Assembly (NCBI GenBank): GCA_031763025.1
Contig: JASSKH010000021.1
Location: 1 to 64,000 of the forward strand
DNA from: Macrocystis pyrifera
Taxonomy: Eukaryota > Sar > Phaeophyceae > Laminariales > Laminariaceae
Reading direction: 5' to 3'
Length of the DNA stretch: 64,000 bases
This document shows, piece by piece, positions 24,601 through 35,569 of the stretch (position 1 is its first letter; every line of letters begins with the position of its first letter). The notes below the pieces were generated by a model. That model made no database searches and was not told the origin of the DNA. It saw only the letters and a program-made list of their open reading frames with translations. The position numbers were made by a program, and so were the translations under genes.

Positions 24601-24729
24601 CAGGTGAGGCCTCTGCAGTGGTCGCCCGAAGCTGTACATGGTGCCTTCAACTACAATGGGCTGCTCGCCTGTATCCTGACCGCCAATGGAGCAAAGTCGC
24701 GTAGATAGCGCCCCCCTCTGCGCATACAT
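21697..24729 (-). CDS. GT23/FUT8-like fucosyltransferase, spliced
   Basis: Predicted GDP-fucose-dependent glycosyltransferase, most like the alpha-1,6-fucosyltransferase family (GT23), normally a Golgi type II membrane enzyme. Exons in transcription order: (start unsure, up to 24729)-24387, 23757-23576, 23379-23230, 22843-22682, 22506-22303, 21951-21697 with a TAA stop. All joins use GT-AG and keep the frame. The first intron falls after codon base 1 and the other four are phase 0. Motifs in order are GFGSNI, then STGWGCFFSS, then HVRRGDK (the GDP-fucose-binding basic box), then AIWVASDTPS, then FVCTFSSNVARLV. The last two match the conserved C-terminal blocks of FUT8-type enzymes. The N-terminal exon is the weak point: no signal anchor is visible and more upstream exons may exist. 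No stop interrupts the joined frame, so the gene looks intact. The substrate cannot be told from sequence. Confidence 0.75.
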
Positions 24730-25785
24730 TTACGTGCAGTGTGCAAACACATTTATCGAATCGAGATCAGGGGTCGCAGGGGGAAGCGACAGCAGTGTAC
24801 CGAATGATATATTAATAGTAGTAAATTTGTTCCATCGTGAGCATATTCGAGTCAGTTGTATTGTACAAATGTATTCTGCCAAACAACCATAATACAGTGT
24901 GTATTGTTTCCCTGTGCATCCATTTTAGCCGGTCGTTGCTGATAGTAGATGGTGCCAATTTTCGTCCAACGCAATCTAGGCTGACGTGCAACTCTCTAAC
25001 GTACATTACGTGTGTCGGTTATGGGTAGTTTTAAGCGTCGATATCAAGACTGACCTCAAGACGCAATAATCGAAAAAGGGGGACACGGGAGGTCGTGGTT
25101 CTTCGAAGCTTAGTACGACTTTGTGTTCAACTTACATCTGGCACCGAGTAACCTCATGTATCGGCCAACCGTTGCACCCCAAATGAATGCGGATTGCCGG
25201 GTTCACACGGTTAGGCGCTTAGAGGGCTAAACCGGAATCATCTATTGGACAAACCCAACAACACAACGAGACGGCTGGACACGTTATATGGGCACCTGTC
25301 CCACGCAAAAACTCAGATGTACATCAGTAACGCTATGCAGGGTTGGGAGCATTTCCTACCGAACGAAGTCTAGCCGAATACCTAAGCGATTAGTCCGCGA
25401 CAAACGACCTTACGCACGCACCGACATCAGTAACGGGCACACGCCGGGCTGCGATGAGACGCAGGAGATTCTTTTCGCGCATAGGTAAAAACAACCCTTC
25501 ACAGTCGGGCACCTACGGGCTTACATTGGCAATGTAGAATGTCTGTCTGTATTTAGGACGGTTTCGTCGCCTGCCCGACCGTTTTTTGGCCCACCACGGC
25601 TTTAATGATGAATTACAGGACAACGAGAACGGCAAGGCAGTAGTTCGCAAGTCTGGGCGTTTTTAGGGTCTATTTCTAATCTATATACTTCGTATACACA
25701 AAGTTGGGACTATGCGGATGCTCAACTCGTGATATATGGCAAAGTTATGTTCTGTAGGGTACGTACAGAACTATACCCGGGGCAT
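24730..25785. other. 5' side of the fucosyltransferase gene, nothing further seen
   Basis: No gene or repeat family is supported. Missing upstream exons and the promoter of the minus-strand gene would lie here, but I cannot place them. Confidence 0.35.
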
Positions 25786-25789
25786 TTTC

Positions 25790-26110
25790 TGGGTATTACC
25801 CTACAAAGAACTTCTGAAAGTTCTGTACGACATTCACACCTGTAGCCAGAACTTTTGTAAGTTCTGTACGACATTCATACCCGTACCCGAGACTTGTGTG
25901 AATTATGTGCGCTCGATCCACAATACCTAGCGTACCGGTATGTCATTTTTATACCTGCCAGGAACTTGTGCGAGTTCTGTACGCCAGCGCCACAATACCC
26001 AAAACTTCTTCGAGTTCTGCATGACTTCTATACACGTACCAGGAACTTCTTAGAGAGTTACGGACGACATTCAAAACCGCACCCACAACCTCTGTAAGTT
26101 ATGTAAAGAT
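25790..26110. repeat. about 52-bp minisatellite, six diverged units
   Basis: Units share AACTT.T..GAGTTCTGTACGAC followed by ATTCATACC.GTACC.G. They begin near 25805, 25850, 25900, 25965, 26005 and 26045 and become more degenerate to the right. Confidence 0.65.
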
Positions 26111-26559
26111 GTTTCACAACGCTGGGGATACGACTATCCCTTTGTCACAATATCCGAGATCCCGGTACCTCTTCGGGTATAAACCTGGGGGCATTCATAC
26201 CTATATACGTCGATTATACGGACGGATGTGTTGTGCTGGGGTGTGGTCTGTATGTTCTTGTACTTGCTGTGTGACCGTGAGACATTTCAGACATAGCAGT
26301 TGCTCATAGTCGCGCAAAAGTCTGATGCATTTTGGTTGGCTGATAGGTGTGATTTAAGTAGCTGCAAATGGTCCTACGGGAAAATACGGTGGGTTTTATG
26401 TTTTCCCGACCAGATTGCATGAACATATATTGTTCATGATTTTCCAGCGTCACGGGGAAGAGAGATGAGAGGCTCCTTGATCTCACAACCACAAGAACTT
26501 CAACTACAACTTTTAATTGAGACTTCGCAACACCATCTCTGCTTTTTGCTCCCGCGTCT

Positions 26560-26860
26560 CATGGCAAGGTCGAGTGGCGAACCACCCGCCGCACGAGTCG
26601 TCCCCTCACGCTAGCGAAGCTTCCGGGAATTGAACCCGGATCTGATGGTGGAATTGTGAATTCAGCATCACGGTGTGCGTACCTGGCTATTAGGGTGGTA
26701 TGGTACCACGCGTATATACGTATAGACCTTCATTGATGTATGTTGGGTTTTTCTTGTGATGGCAAATGGATATCGAATTGTGAATTCCAGCATTTCAGTT
26801 TTCGTACCTGCTAGGCTGGTACAGTGGCTCGTGCGATAGGGTGAGCGCAGGGATTGACTG
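26560..26860 (-). repeat. duplicated tRNA-like element
   Basis: Read on the minus strand, 26620-26640 forms a perfect T-arm (CCGGG, loop TTCAATT, CCCGG) with a good RNA polymerase III B-box. Upstream, GAATTCACAATTC could be an anticodon arm, but only three pairs form. The neighbouring block (GAATTGTGAATTC.AGCAT, then CGTACCTG.CTA) occurs twice, at 26652-26710 and 26770-26825. The acceptor stem is not convincing. I read this as a tRNA-derived repeat or tRNA pseudogene rather than a working tRNA. Confidence 0.4.
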
Positions 26861-27059
26861 TTACTCGACGCCGTGCTAAGGGAGATCTGGTGAAAGGTTG
26901 GAGCATCTGGGTTATGTGGTGGCTGGCGACACAAATGGATCTACGTAGGGGAAGAGCTACACTCGCGAAGCAAAAATGGCGCGATGGGCTGACCGACGTC
27001 GGGTTAGGGTGTTGGACTGCCGATGAATCTCGAGGCTATAGCGGAACGCGATAACCAGC

Positions 27060-27770
27060 AGCAGCAGTGACGTTGTCACCAGCACCAGCAGCAACAAGAG
27101 CAGCAGCACCAGCAGCAGCACTGTTGTAGTTTCCAAGGACAACAACGGCAGCAGTAGTACAGGGGTCAATACTACCACCGGTAACAGAAATTCAGCGACC
27201 CCTACTATCGGCAAGATCACTACCAGCAGGGACAGCAGCACCACCATCATGAACACCAGCAGCAGTACAGCGACCAATACTGCCAGAAAGATCATTATCT
27301 CCAGCAACAGGAGCAGCAACAACAATAACACGTCATGCAGGGAGGCACGGCCGACGTTAGTTACGCATAACAAGTATAAGGTAGAGCTGAAGGAGAGGAG
27401 CACCAGCCCAGGAGAGCACCGCCCTACCATCAAGCGCAACATCCTTGACTATGATTCCGTCGAGCGAGAAATCGGGCGCAGGGTGTGCCATGGATTTATC
27501 CGCGTTTTTGACGCTGTCTGTTGAAGACCGACAAGCGATTAATGACTTCCTCATGAAGCCCAAACGTGAAGCCGTGCAGTAATACGTGGAACTACGAGAA
27601 ACAGCGATCGCGGCGGTAAGGGAGTTTGCCATTGCAGCAGCCAAAGCAGGTTGTCAATGCGCAACAGAAGCAGGTGGTGAACGTAGAGGAGGAGTGCATG
27701 CAGGAAGAATTATACAGCCGAGCGATGGGACCTGGTGGGACGTCAGGAGGAGCTGGTCGATGATGAGGGA
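27060..27770 (+). mobile_element. Q-rich, gag-like element remnant
   Basis: CAG/CAA-rich DNA (27060-27345) encodes Gln- or Ser/Thr-rich peptides depending on frame. It is followed by an ATG at 27490 opening MDLSAFLTLSVEDRQAI, then a stop at about 27580 and further coding-like DNA (QPKQVVNAQQKQVVN in another frame). The same block occurs inverted at 47200-47790, where the frame around QQQYSDQYCQKDHYLQQQ is open. In both places it is followed by the 157-bp array. It looks like the first ORF of a retroelement, now broken. The family is not recognised. Confidence 0.5.
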
Positions 27771-28097
27771 CTTTGGGCCGGTGCAGGTCTCGTGGTCGCC
27801 TCAAATGCGTCGGCCCTCGACCCGTCCCTCACTATGAATAGCGATATGTATCATACACGTCGTGAGGCACAATGTACGGCTGTACGTACCAACAACGCTG
27901 GGTGGGTGCTCTAAAAAGCGGTCGATGGTGAGGGAAGACATGCCGGTGCAGGTCTCGTGGCCGGCGCCAACGCGTCGACCTGCGGCCCGTCCCTCACTAA
28001 CGTACTTATCACACAGGTTGCGAGACGTAACGTCATAGTATAAGTTCGTACAACGCTGTGCCGGTGCGCACTGAAAGGCGGTCGATCGTGAGGGGCT
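27770..28097 (+). repeat. 157-bp GC-rich tandem repeat, left part
   Basis: About two units with the landmarks GGTCGATGGTGAGGG, GGTGCAGGTCTCGTGG and CGCCAACGCGTCGGCC, then TCATACACGTTGCGAGAC. The run stops at GTGAGGG (about 28097) and resumes at 30830 with ATGCCGGTGCAGGTCTCG. These are adjacent positions in a normal unit. The LINE between them is therefore an insertion into the array. Confidence 0.8.
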
Positions 28098-30830
28098 AAC
28101 CGAGAAATTCCTCGCGAGTTCCGATCAACGAGGGTTCTACAAGCACCTGAAGAGTACGGTAGGGTTGCAAGGTACGAAAGCGAGGAGTGAACAGTTTATC
28201 ATGGACGAGGATGGCACGCTATTGCGAGATCAAGCGCGAATTCGTGAAAGATGGGCGGGGCACTACCACAAACTATTGAACACGAAATCGCTGAAACTTG
28301 ACCCCACGATCATCGACCTAGTGCCACCACGACCGCTGAAACTATCCCTTGGAAATGAACCATCCATTGACGAGATGATGGAAGCAGTGAAGGGTATGTC
28401 AAACTGGAAAGCCGTTGGACCAGATGGTCTCCCGGTCGAAGTACTGAAACTTGACCACCCCGCTTTCGTGCAGTATTTTCACAGTATCCTTGTTAACGTT
28501 TGGGTAACGGGAGAAGTCCCCCAGCAATGGAAAGATGCGATCATAAAAACCCTTCATAAAAAGAAGGATAGAACTGATTGCAACAACTACAGAGGTATTT
28601 CGCTTGTTGCTCACGCAGGCAAGGTGTTGCTGAAAATCGTTGCGTCCCGTCTAAGCAGCTACTGCGAGACCGAGCATATACTCCCTGAAGAACAGTGTGG
28701 CTTCCGCCCCGCACGGTCAACAGTCGATATGCTGTTTGTCGTGCGCCGGTTGCAGCAGCTCGGGCGGCAGAAGAAAATCCCCCTGTACATGTGCTTTATC
28801 GACTTGCAGAAAGCGTACGACTCTGTCGACCGAGAACTGTTGTGGGAGGTACTCACACGCCTTGGTGTACCAACCAAGATGCTTACAATCATTCGCAATT
28901 TTCACGAAGGCATGCGGGCTCGCGTGCGTGCGGATGACGGTGAACACTCGGACTGGTTCAATGTAACCCAGGGACTGCGGCAAGGCTGCGTACTATCGCC
29001 GTTACTGTTCAACGTGTTCTTCGCCGCTGCGATACACATCGTGCTGGTACGCTTCAGCAAAGACGAATGCATCGTAAGGGATTTGGTTCATCTCGAAGAG
29101 GACAGGGTTGTCGGAAAATAGGAACCGTTGGCATGCGTGCAAAGGGCTGTGTGGGGCATGTTGTATGCAGACGATGCAGGAATAGTCTCGAAGTCGGCGG
29201 AAGGCCTTGCGAGAATGATGACAGTCATCGTGACTGTCTTCGAAGCAGTAGGTCTCACGGTATCCGAGAAGAAGACAGAGACGATGCTCCTACGAACACC
29301 GGATCAGACGTTTACCACCTCACCGCTCGCGATCGAAGCTGCAGGCCAAAAGTATAAACAGACGACCCAGTTTTTGTACCTAGGAGGCATTATCCACGAG
29401 AACGCTGACCTCTCCTTCGAAATCGAGCGACGAATCCGTCTGATGCGGGCATGCCTCAAACGGTATGGCCCGGAACTGTACGATAGGACGAACGCACCGC
29501 TTAGTCTGAAAGTCCGGATGCTGAAGGCCGAGGTGATTGAGACCTTGCTGTACGGTTGCGTGATGTGGACCCTCAATGCGGACCACTTCGCCAAGCTTCG
29601 ATCAGCCCACCACGAAGTCCTTCTGCGAGTCATTGGTTTCCAGCGCCGACTACGCACCGACCACACCACCCTCTCGTATGCGAAGGCGCTCAGGATAACA
29701 CGATGCGAAAGTATCGAAACGACCATCCGTAAACGGCGACTCTTCTTTGCGGGGGCTGTGGTGCGGCAACACGAGGGGCGATTGCCCAGTCGGTTGATGT
29801 TCGGGACGATCGCTGGTGGGGGGAGCCCGAAACCAGGCGGGCAGCCTAAGACTTGGCCTAGGGCAATTGCTGAGGACCTTAGAGTGTTCAAAGCCTCAGA
29901 GGGATCAACGGAAGACTCCCCCTTGGTCTTTGGAGTTGGGACCGCACTGTGGCCCACTGCAGCAAAACAGACGGGAAAGTGGTACCGGGGAATCCTCGAA
30001 GCAGCTGAACAGCTCATGGGCAGGTGGCACGAGGCTGAGGCAAAGCTGAGTAGACAGCGCCGTGCATCCGCTGCAGGTAGTGTTAGAGGGAATGGGGGGA
30101 GGGGTAACAGCAGGAGGGGTAGAGGGAACACCGTACCAGTGTATAGGGGCAGGGGGGGGAACAGGAGGAGTAGAAGGGAAACCGCGGTAGAAGAGAGTAG
30201 CAGAGAGACCGCAGATAGGGTAGCAAGGTACCAGGCCGACTAATAGGTTGGACGTTTCTTTGCTACTCGTACCGCCAACTGCTGCGGCCGTTCGGTATGC
30301 ATTTTGATTTTTTCCCTTCTTATCCCTATGAAAGAAGTACTACATAGTGGGTGGGTGACGAGCGTATTTTGGCCCACTCACTATTGCTCTTTTTACTTAG
30401 TTAAGTGTTCACCGGGATGCATAGTCCCCTTTTTCCTTCTCGTATCTTTCCCCTTGCACGTCCCTTTTGGCTCATGCTCGGGGTAAGTATGTATGTGTCT
30501 GAGCTTTGGCTTCCCATTTTATTTATTTATTTATTTGGGATTCTTCTCCTTTTCTTTTTCTTGTTCTTCTTCGGTTTGGTTTTTTCGTTGCTTCTCTTTC
30601 TTTATGGTGTATTTTGGTTGCTGGCGTATGTATGTATGTGGTGTCGGCCGCACCTAGTGCGAAGGCATGGTATTACGTAGGCTATTAATGCATTACGGTG
30701 TGTTATCTCTGTGTCGTAGTCTGTGACCACAGAGCTCGTATCTTTCTAGGGTGAAGAATCAGCACGGACACTGGGCTTGCTGGATGTCGACGAGTAGAAG
30801 AACGGTTTAATGTGAAGAACACACACACAC
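28098..30830 (+). mobile_element. LINE (non-LTR retrotransposon), 5' truncated
   Basis: A copy that starts inside its second ORF and runs through the 3' UTR to a shared tail (30700-30815) ending in an (AC)n microsatellite. It lies within one unit of the 157-bp array. The 3' UTR at 30300-30690 is T-rich. A second, nearly identical copy lies inverted at 54356-57038. The two copies differ in where the 5' end is cut and in flanking DNA, so they are separate insertions of one recently active family. Confidence 0.88.
28104..30243 (+). pseudogene. LINE reverse transcriptase ORF, one nonsense codon
   Basis: Coding similarity starts upstream of the first ATG (28165), at [18 protein letters not shown], and continues to a stop at 30243. 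RT blocks in order: [42 protein letters not shown] (block A aspartate), [15 protein letters not shown] (block B), [13 protein letters not shown] (catalytic YADD, about 29161), [12 protein letters not shown] and [11 protein letters not shown]-terminal region follows ([29 protein letters not shown]) and then a Gly/Arg-rich tail. A TAG at 29119-29121 replaces the GAG found in the sister copy and breaks the ORF just before YADD. There is no endonuclease domain or first ORF, as expected for a 5'-truncated copy. The enzyme would prime cDNA synthesis at nicked target DNA. Confidence 0.9.
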
Positions 30831-31045
30831 ATATGCCGGTGCAGGTCTCGTGGCCGGCGCCAACGCGTCGGCCCCTAACCCGTCCCTCACTAACGATAAA
30901 TATCATACACGTTGCGAGACACAATGTATTGGTGTGTTCCAACGACGCCGTGCCGATGCACTAAAAGGCGGCCGATGGTGAGGGACTATGTGCCGGCGCA
31001 GGCCTTATGGCCGGCGTCAACCCGCTGCTGATGATCAACACCACC
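30830..31045 (+). repeat. 157-bp tandem repeat, right part
   Basis: Continues the array split by the LINE. It ends near the block GACGCC/CAGCAGCGG...ACCACCAGC, the same boundary seen in inverted form at 46200-46240. About 1.3 units. Confidence 0.75.
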
Positions 31046-31089
31046 AGCGCAGCTTTTTCTGCTAAAAAACAAATAACGTAAGTGTGGTG

Positions 31090-32612
31090 CGCAGCATTTT
31101 CATAAAAGGATTATGTAAGATGAAGACGACGAAAATACGTCTTGGTGAGTGCGTATGGTTAATAATGAACAGTTATTACCGTCCCCCGTGGCTTAGTAGG
31201 TGGTCTATGTGCCCACTAAGATCAATTTCATCGGTTCAAGTCTAACCGAGTGCATACTCGTAAGGACTTTTTCTTGCACAAAAAAAAATATTATTAGTGC
31301 AAAGCGCGAAAGCGTGAGTTAGCTACATTCGAAGAAAATCGACGAGCAGCGGGAATGCTGAACCCTCTGCGCAACAAAAAACGAAGGCACGTACCGCGGG
31401 AGAGAAGGGACGACACCTGTGACCACGGCTTGTCGAGAAGAAGACCGCTGAGGTTTCCAGAAGAAGACCGGTGAGGGAAGAACTTCCTACGAGTTAAGCT
31501 GGAAAGTAAGTGACGATTAAAAACAAAACAATTGTAAGCTGGGTTATACGCCTAATACTGCTGTTTTATATTTCATTTTTAGATGGGAGTTGAGCACAAT
31601 TATGATACCAAATGTATTCATGAAGGAATTACTATTAAGGTTTGGTACAACGCGAAATTTCTTGATTAATATCGTACTTCGTGGTGGAAATGGATGGGAA
31701 TAGACGACCACGAATGTTCTTTCTAGGGGAAGAGACAAGTCACGTCCGCCGGAGGCGGTGTCACGACGGGACGGGACGAACATTTTCTACGGGAGAGATT
31801 TTATCGGCCGGACGGGACGGTCATTCCTCGGTGTCACGGCGGGGCGGGACGGTAATTTGTCGGTGCCACGGCGCGGGACGGGACGGTGATTTGTCGGTGC
31901 TACGGCGGGACGGGACGGTGATTTGTCGGTGTCACGGCGGACGGGACGGTGATTTTTCGGTGTCACGGCGGGACGGGACGGAAATTTCCAACGGGAGAGA
32001 TTTATCACGGCGGGACGGGACGGGCGGGACGGGACGGTAATTGACGACGGTCGGGAACTTCACTTTGCCGGCGGGACGGGGCGGGACGGCGGGACCATTT
32101 TGACCGACGTTTTACCGTCCCGTCCCGCCGTTACCGCCGATACCGCCCCCCCGAAATTACCGTGGTAAGCCTTTGGTTATTTTCCCTTGGTTCTTAGTCT
32201 TGCTCTGTTTACGACGAGTAGTGGTGTTTTTATTATTATTCCTTATTTTCCAGTTCGTTCTTTTCACGTGTCTGCCACATCCCCTGCGGGAGGGGCACGA
32301 CTGTTTCTTATATTTTTCATTTTACTTTTTCTCATTCAAGTTGTCTTCTTTGTTTTTGTTTTCTTTCTTTCGCTTCGTTTCTCTATTCATGGGATGCGTA
32401 TGTCGTGCCTGTCGTATCCAGTATGATGACAGGGCATGGCATTGCCCACTGCTGTGCTTACTACATACGTGGCAACGTAGCATCTCTGTGGCGTAACTTT
32501 GTGACCACAAAACTTGTGTCTCACTAGGATTGAAGAATCGGCACGGACACTGGTTCTGCTGCATGTCGACGGGTAGAAAGAACGGTTTCATGTGAAGAAA
32601 AAACAACAACAC
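31090..32612 (+). mobile_element. composite SINE / minisatellite / LINE-tail element, copy 1
   Basis: Five parts in order. First, a tRNA-like head (31180-31260) with an A-box TGGCTTAGTAGG and a B-box-like GGTTCAAGTCT. Second, a SINE body (31261-31520) ending CTGGAAAGTAAGTGACG. Third, a short A/T-rich link. Fourth, a GC-rich minisatellite at 31830-32120 built on CGGCGGGACGGGACGGT. Fifth, a LINE-like 3' UTR and shared tail (32160-32601) ending in AAAAACAACAAC. Short ORFs inside it are not conserved as genes. It has no RT of its own and would depend on a partner LINE. The order of parts is reminiscent of hominid SVA elements, by convergence. Copy 2 faces it at 33058-34140. Confidence 0.7.
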
Positions 32613-33057
32613 ATCAACAACACAATAATATACAGATCATATACAACATGAAGATACCTGCAAAAGCTTTTTTTGACCCACATATCGTTTTTTATACGCA
32701 GAACTAAATGGTCCTGGGTCCAGGTCCAATTAATCCGTAATCCGAACCCGAGATTTTTTTGACGTCCATCGGGCCAGGTTTGCGCTAAAATCTTTGCAGC
32801 TGGAGCCAGGCAAAGTGTTTTTTTCACCTATAATATCTTGCATCAAAATTGATAAAATTCAATCGTCATAAGCAGGGATCTGCTCCTGGTTGAGATACGT
32901 TCGAAACCGGTCGACTTTAATTTTGACAAATGTATCGACCTCCAAAACCTTAACCTATTTTTGTCGGAAAAACGAATTACTCCGACGCAACTACAAAAAC
33001 GAAAAATGGTTCGATCCGTCTGAAACAGAGCGTTCAGGCAATATATATATATATATT
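32613..33057. other. A/T-rich spacer between facing composite copies
   Basis: About 445 bp of low-copy DNA with no supported gene. It separates the 3' tails of the two inverted copies. Confidence 0.45.
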
Positions 33058-34140
33058 CTGTGTGTGTTCTTCACATTAAACCGTTCTTTCTACCCGTCGA
33101 CATCTAGCACAACCAGTGTCCGTGCCGACTCTGCAATCCTAGAAGAGATACAAGTTCTGTGGTCACAAACAAGTTTTGTGGTTACAAGCTACGCCACAGG
33201 TATACTACGTTGCCACGTATGCAGAAAGCACAGCAGTGGGCAATGCAACGCCATATCATCATACTGGATACGAAAGGCACGACATACACATTCCATAAAA
33301 TAGAGAAACGAAAATAAAGAAAACCAAAATAAACAAGATAAATTGAAAGAGAAAAAGTAAAATAAATATATGAAACAGTTGTGCCCCCCCCGCAGGGGAT
33401 GTGGCAGAAACGTGAAAAGAACGAACTGGGAAAGAAACAAGAATGAAAAAAAAACAACTACTCGTAAACAGAGGAAGACTAAGAACCAAGGGAAAATAAC
33501 CAAAGGCTTACCACGGTAATTTCGGGGGGACGGTATCGGCGGTATCGGCGGACGGGACGGTAAAACGTCGGTCAAAATGGTCCCGCTGTTCCGTCCCGTC
33601 CCGCCGATAAAGTTCCTGACCGTCGTCAATTGCCGTCCCGTCCCGCCGATAAAATTTCTCTTCCCCTACAAGAAACGTTCGTGGTCGTCTGTTCCCATCC
33701 ATTCCCACCACGAAATACGATATTAATCAAGAAATTTCGATTTGTACCAAACCTTAATACCAATTCCTTTTTAAATACATTTGTTATGATAAATTGTGCA
33801 CAACTCCCATCTATAAATGAAAAATTATATAGAACAGCAGTAGCAGGCGTATTACCCAGTTTGCAAATTGTTTTCTTTTTATCATCACTTTTACTTTCCA
33901 GCTAAACTCGTAGGAGGTTTTACCCTCACCGGTCTTCTTCTGGAAACCTCAGCGGTCTTCTGGACAAGCCGTGGTCACAGGTGTCGTCTCTTCTCTCCCC
34001 CGGTACGTGCCTTCACATTTTTTGTCGCACAGAGGGTTCAGCATTCCCGCTGCTCATCGATTTTCTTCGAATGTAGCTAACTCACGCTTTTGCGCTTTGC
34101 GCTAGTAATCAGTTTTTCTTGTGCAAGAAAAAGTCTTGCT
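33058..34140 (-). mobile_element. composite SINE / minisatellite / LINE-tail element, copy 2
   Basis: The same parts as 31090-32612 on the opposite strand. The 3' tail (33060-33200) begins at GTTCTTCACATTAAACCG. It is followed by the LINE-like UTR (33200-33510), a shorter GC-rich minisatellite (33530-33660), the A/T-rich link, and the SINE body (33890-34140). The tRNA-like head is missing: similarity stops at about 34140, next to CTCCCGCGACG. Loss of the 5' end is typical of reverse-transcribed insertions. The minisatellite has fewer units than in copy 1. Confidence 0.7.
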
Positions 34141-34600
34141 CCCGCGACGTTGGCCCCCCCCTGACCCAATCCCCTCAAAAACGGGACATCTGTATCGCTT
34201 GCCGATCCTTAGGGTTAGATCGTCTGCGACCTTAGCTCGCAAAAGCAGGACGTGTCATTCGGTGACGAGAGGATTCGTCAATTAAGCCGTTCCGATCCTA
34301 CTGTATGTATGGTTCTCTCAACCGACTCTCATATTGGTATCGCTCGGCTCATGGATTTACATCTCGCCGCAGCTCTCCATAATACCAGGTAGCAGTATGG
34401 ATTATGTCAAACTCGCCAATCTGTGAGAGACGCTTCGACTTTCCAGAGTCAACCGACGATATCCTGGTATGTATCTCGTCTTTATTATCTCCCTCCCTCC
34501 CGGCACGGCCCTCATCAGATGACGTGGATTTTTATTTTATAACCTTTGCGTAATTGTTACTGCGCACAAGCGTCCCATCAATACTTCATGGTTTGCTCTC
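34141..34600. other. intergenic, no gene seen
   Basis: Low-copy DNA with no supported feature. Confidence 0.35.
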
Positions 34601-34609
34601 TTTACCCGC

Positions 34610-35075
34610 CCTGTCTTGATGTTGTCACCCGGCTTGAGACTCGTGGAATTACCTCTCACCGAATTTTCCATGATAACATTGTTGTCGCCCGGCTTGAGAC
34701 CAGTCATGCCTCGTGGAATTACCTCTCACCGAACTTTCCATAATAACATTCCGAATGATTCACATTCCGTTTGTGAATCTGGGTCTATGCACTACGCATC
34801 GCCTTCCCTTAGCCTATCTCTCTGGGATTCCGACACTTTATTTTATCACCCGGTGTGAGACCATTCATGCCTCGTGGAATTACCTCTCACCGAGCTTTCC
34901 ATACCAACATTGGTATCGCCCGGCTTGAGACCAGTCATGCCTCGTGGAATTACCTCTCACCGAGCTTTCCATACCAACATTGGTATCGCCCGGCTTGAGA
35001 CCAGTCATGCCTCGTGGAATTACCTCTCACCGAACTTTCCATAATATAACATTCCGAATGATTCACATTCCATTT
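34610..35075 (+). repeat. 71-bp tandem repeat
   Basis: About five to six units containing GGCTTGAGACCAGTCATGCC and TCGTGGAATTACCTCTCACCG, then A(A/G)CTTTCCATA. Two units are separated by an inserted block (GAATGATTCACATTCC.TTTGTGAATCTGGGT) that itself occurs twice, at 34755 and 35055. The alternation gives a simple higher-order pattern. Open frames here (MELPLTEL repeats) are by-products. Confidence 0.75.
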
Positions 35076-35569
35076 GTGAATCTGGGTGAATCTTTGCATT
35101 ATGCTTCGCCTTCCCGCAGCGTAACTCTCTGGGATTACGACAATATACTGTTAGTTATCCGGTTATCGGCGTGCCTCCTAGTCATATCGCTTGACCTGGC
35201 TTGTGTTTTTCAGGATAATATATATCCATTAATCATGCTCAACATACCCAGAGAATATCAGTATCACCTCTCGTACTCGACTCTCCCGCGACTAAACGGC
35301 CGAAATAGACTGTACGCACGCAGTCCACCTTGGTGCGTTGTGTTGTGTAGTTATCGGTCAAAGCGAAACATGACGGCTTTCTCTTACGGGCCGTGCGTAC
35401 ATTCTCGTCGATTAACACGCTTATTAGTGACTATTAAGTGGTCCGTTCGTTGGACATCATATTACGTTCTGGCACCACTGTTGTTCCTGGTACGTATTAC
35501 CGTGGCCTGGTCTTGTGTGTAGGTTATCTCTGTGCCTATGCACTGCGATGCCAATGAACGTATAATATA
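35076..35569. other. intergenic, no gene seen
   Basis: No supported feature. The plus-strand ORF reaching in from the 71-bp repeat is not called. Confidence 0.3.

Noticed and set aside
27770-28097. 157-bp repeats as a monomeric LINE promoter
   Set aside because: The array resumes in phase after the LINE 3' end and exists without a LINE at 46180-47260, so it is the insertion target.
29304-30131. Minus-strand ORF of 275 codons, mirrored on the plus strand at 54967-55887
   Set aside because: Exact antisense shadow of the LINE reverse transcriptase, duplicated because the LINE is duplicated.
30304-30680. Hydrophobic ORFs after the LINE resembling membrane proteins
   Set aside because: T-rich LINE 3' UTR read as Phe/Leu. 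It is repeated in antisense at 54501-54787.
31180-31260. Functional tRNA gene
   Set aside because: A-box and B-box are good, but the acceptor stem does not pair and the same sequence recurs with a shared body at 53 and 62 kb. It is a SINE head.
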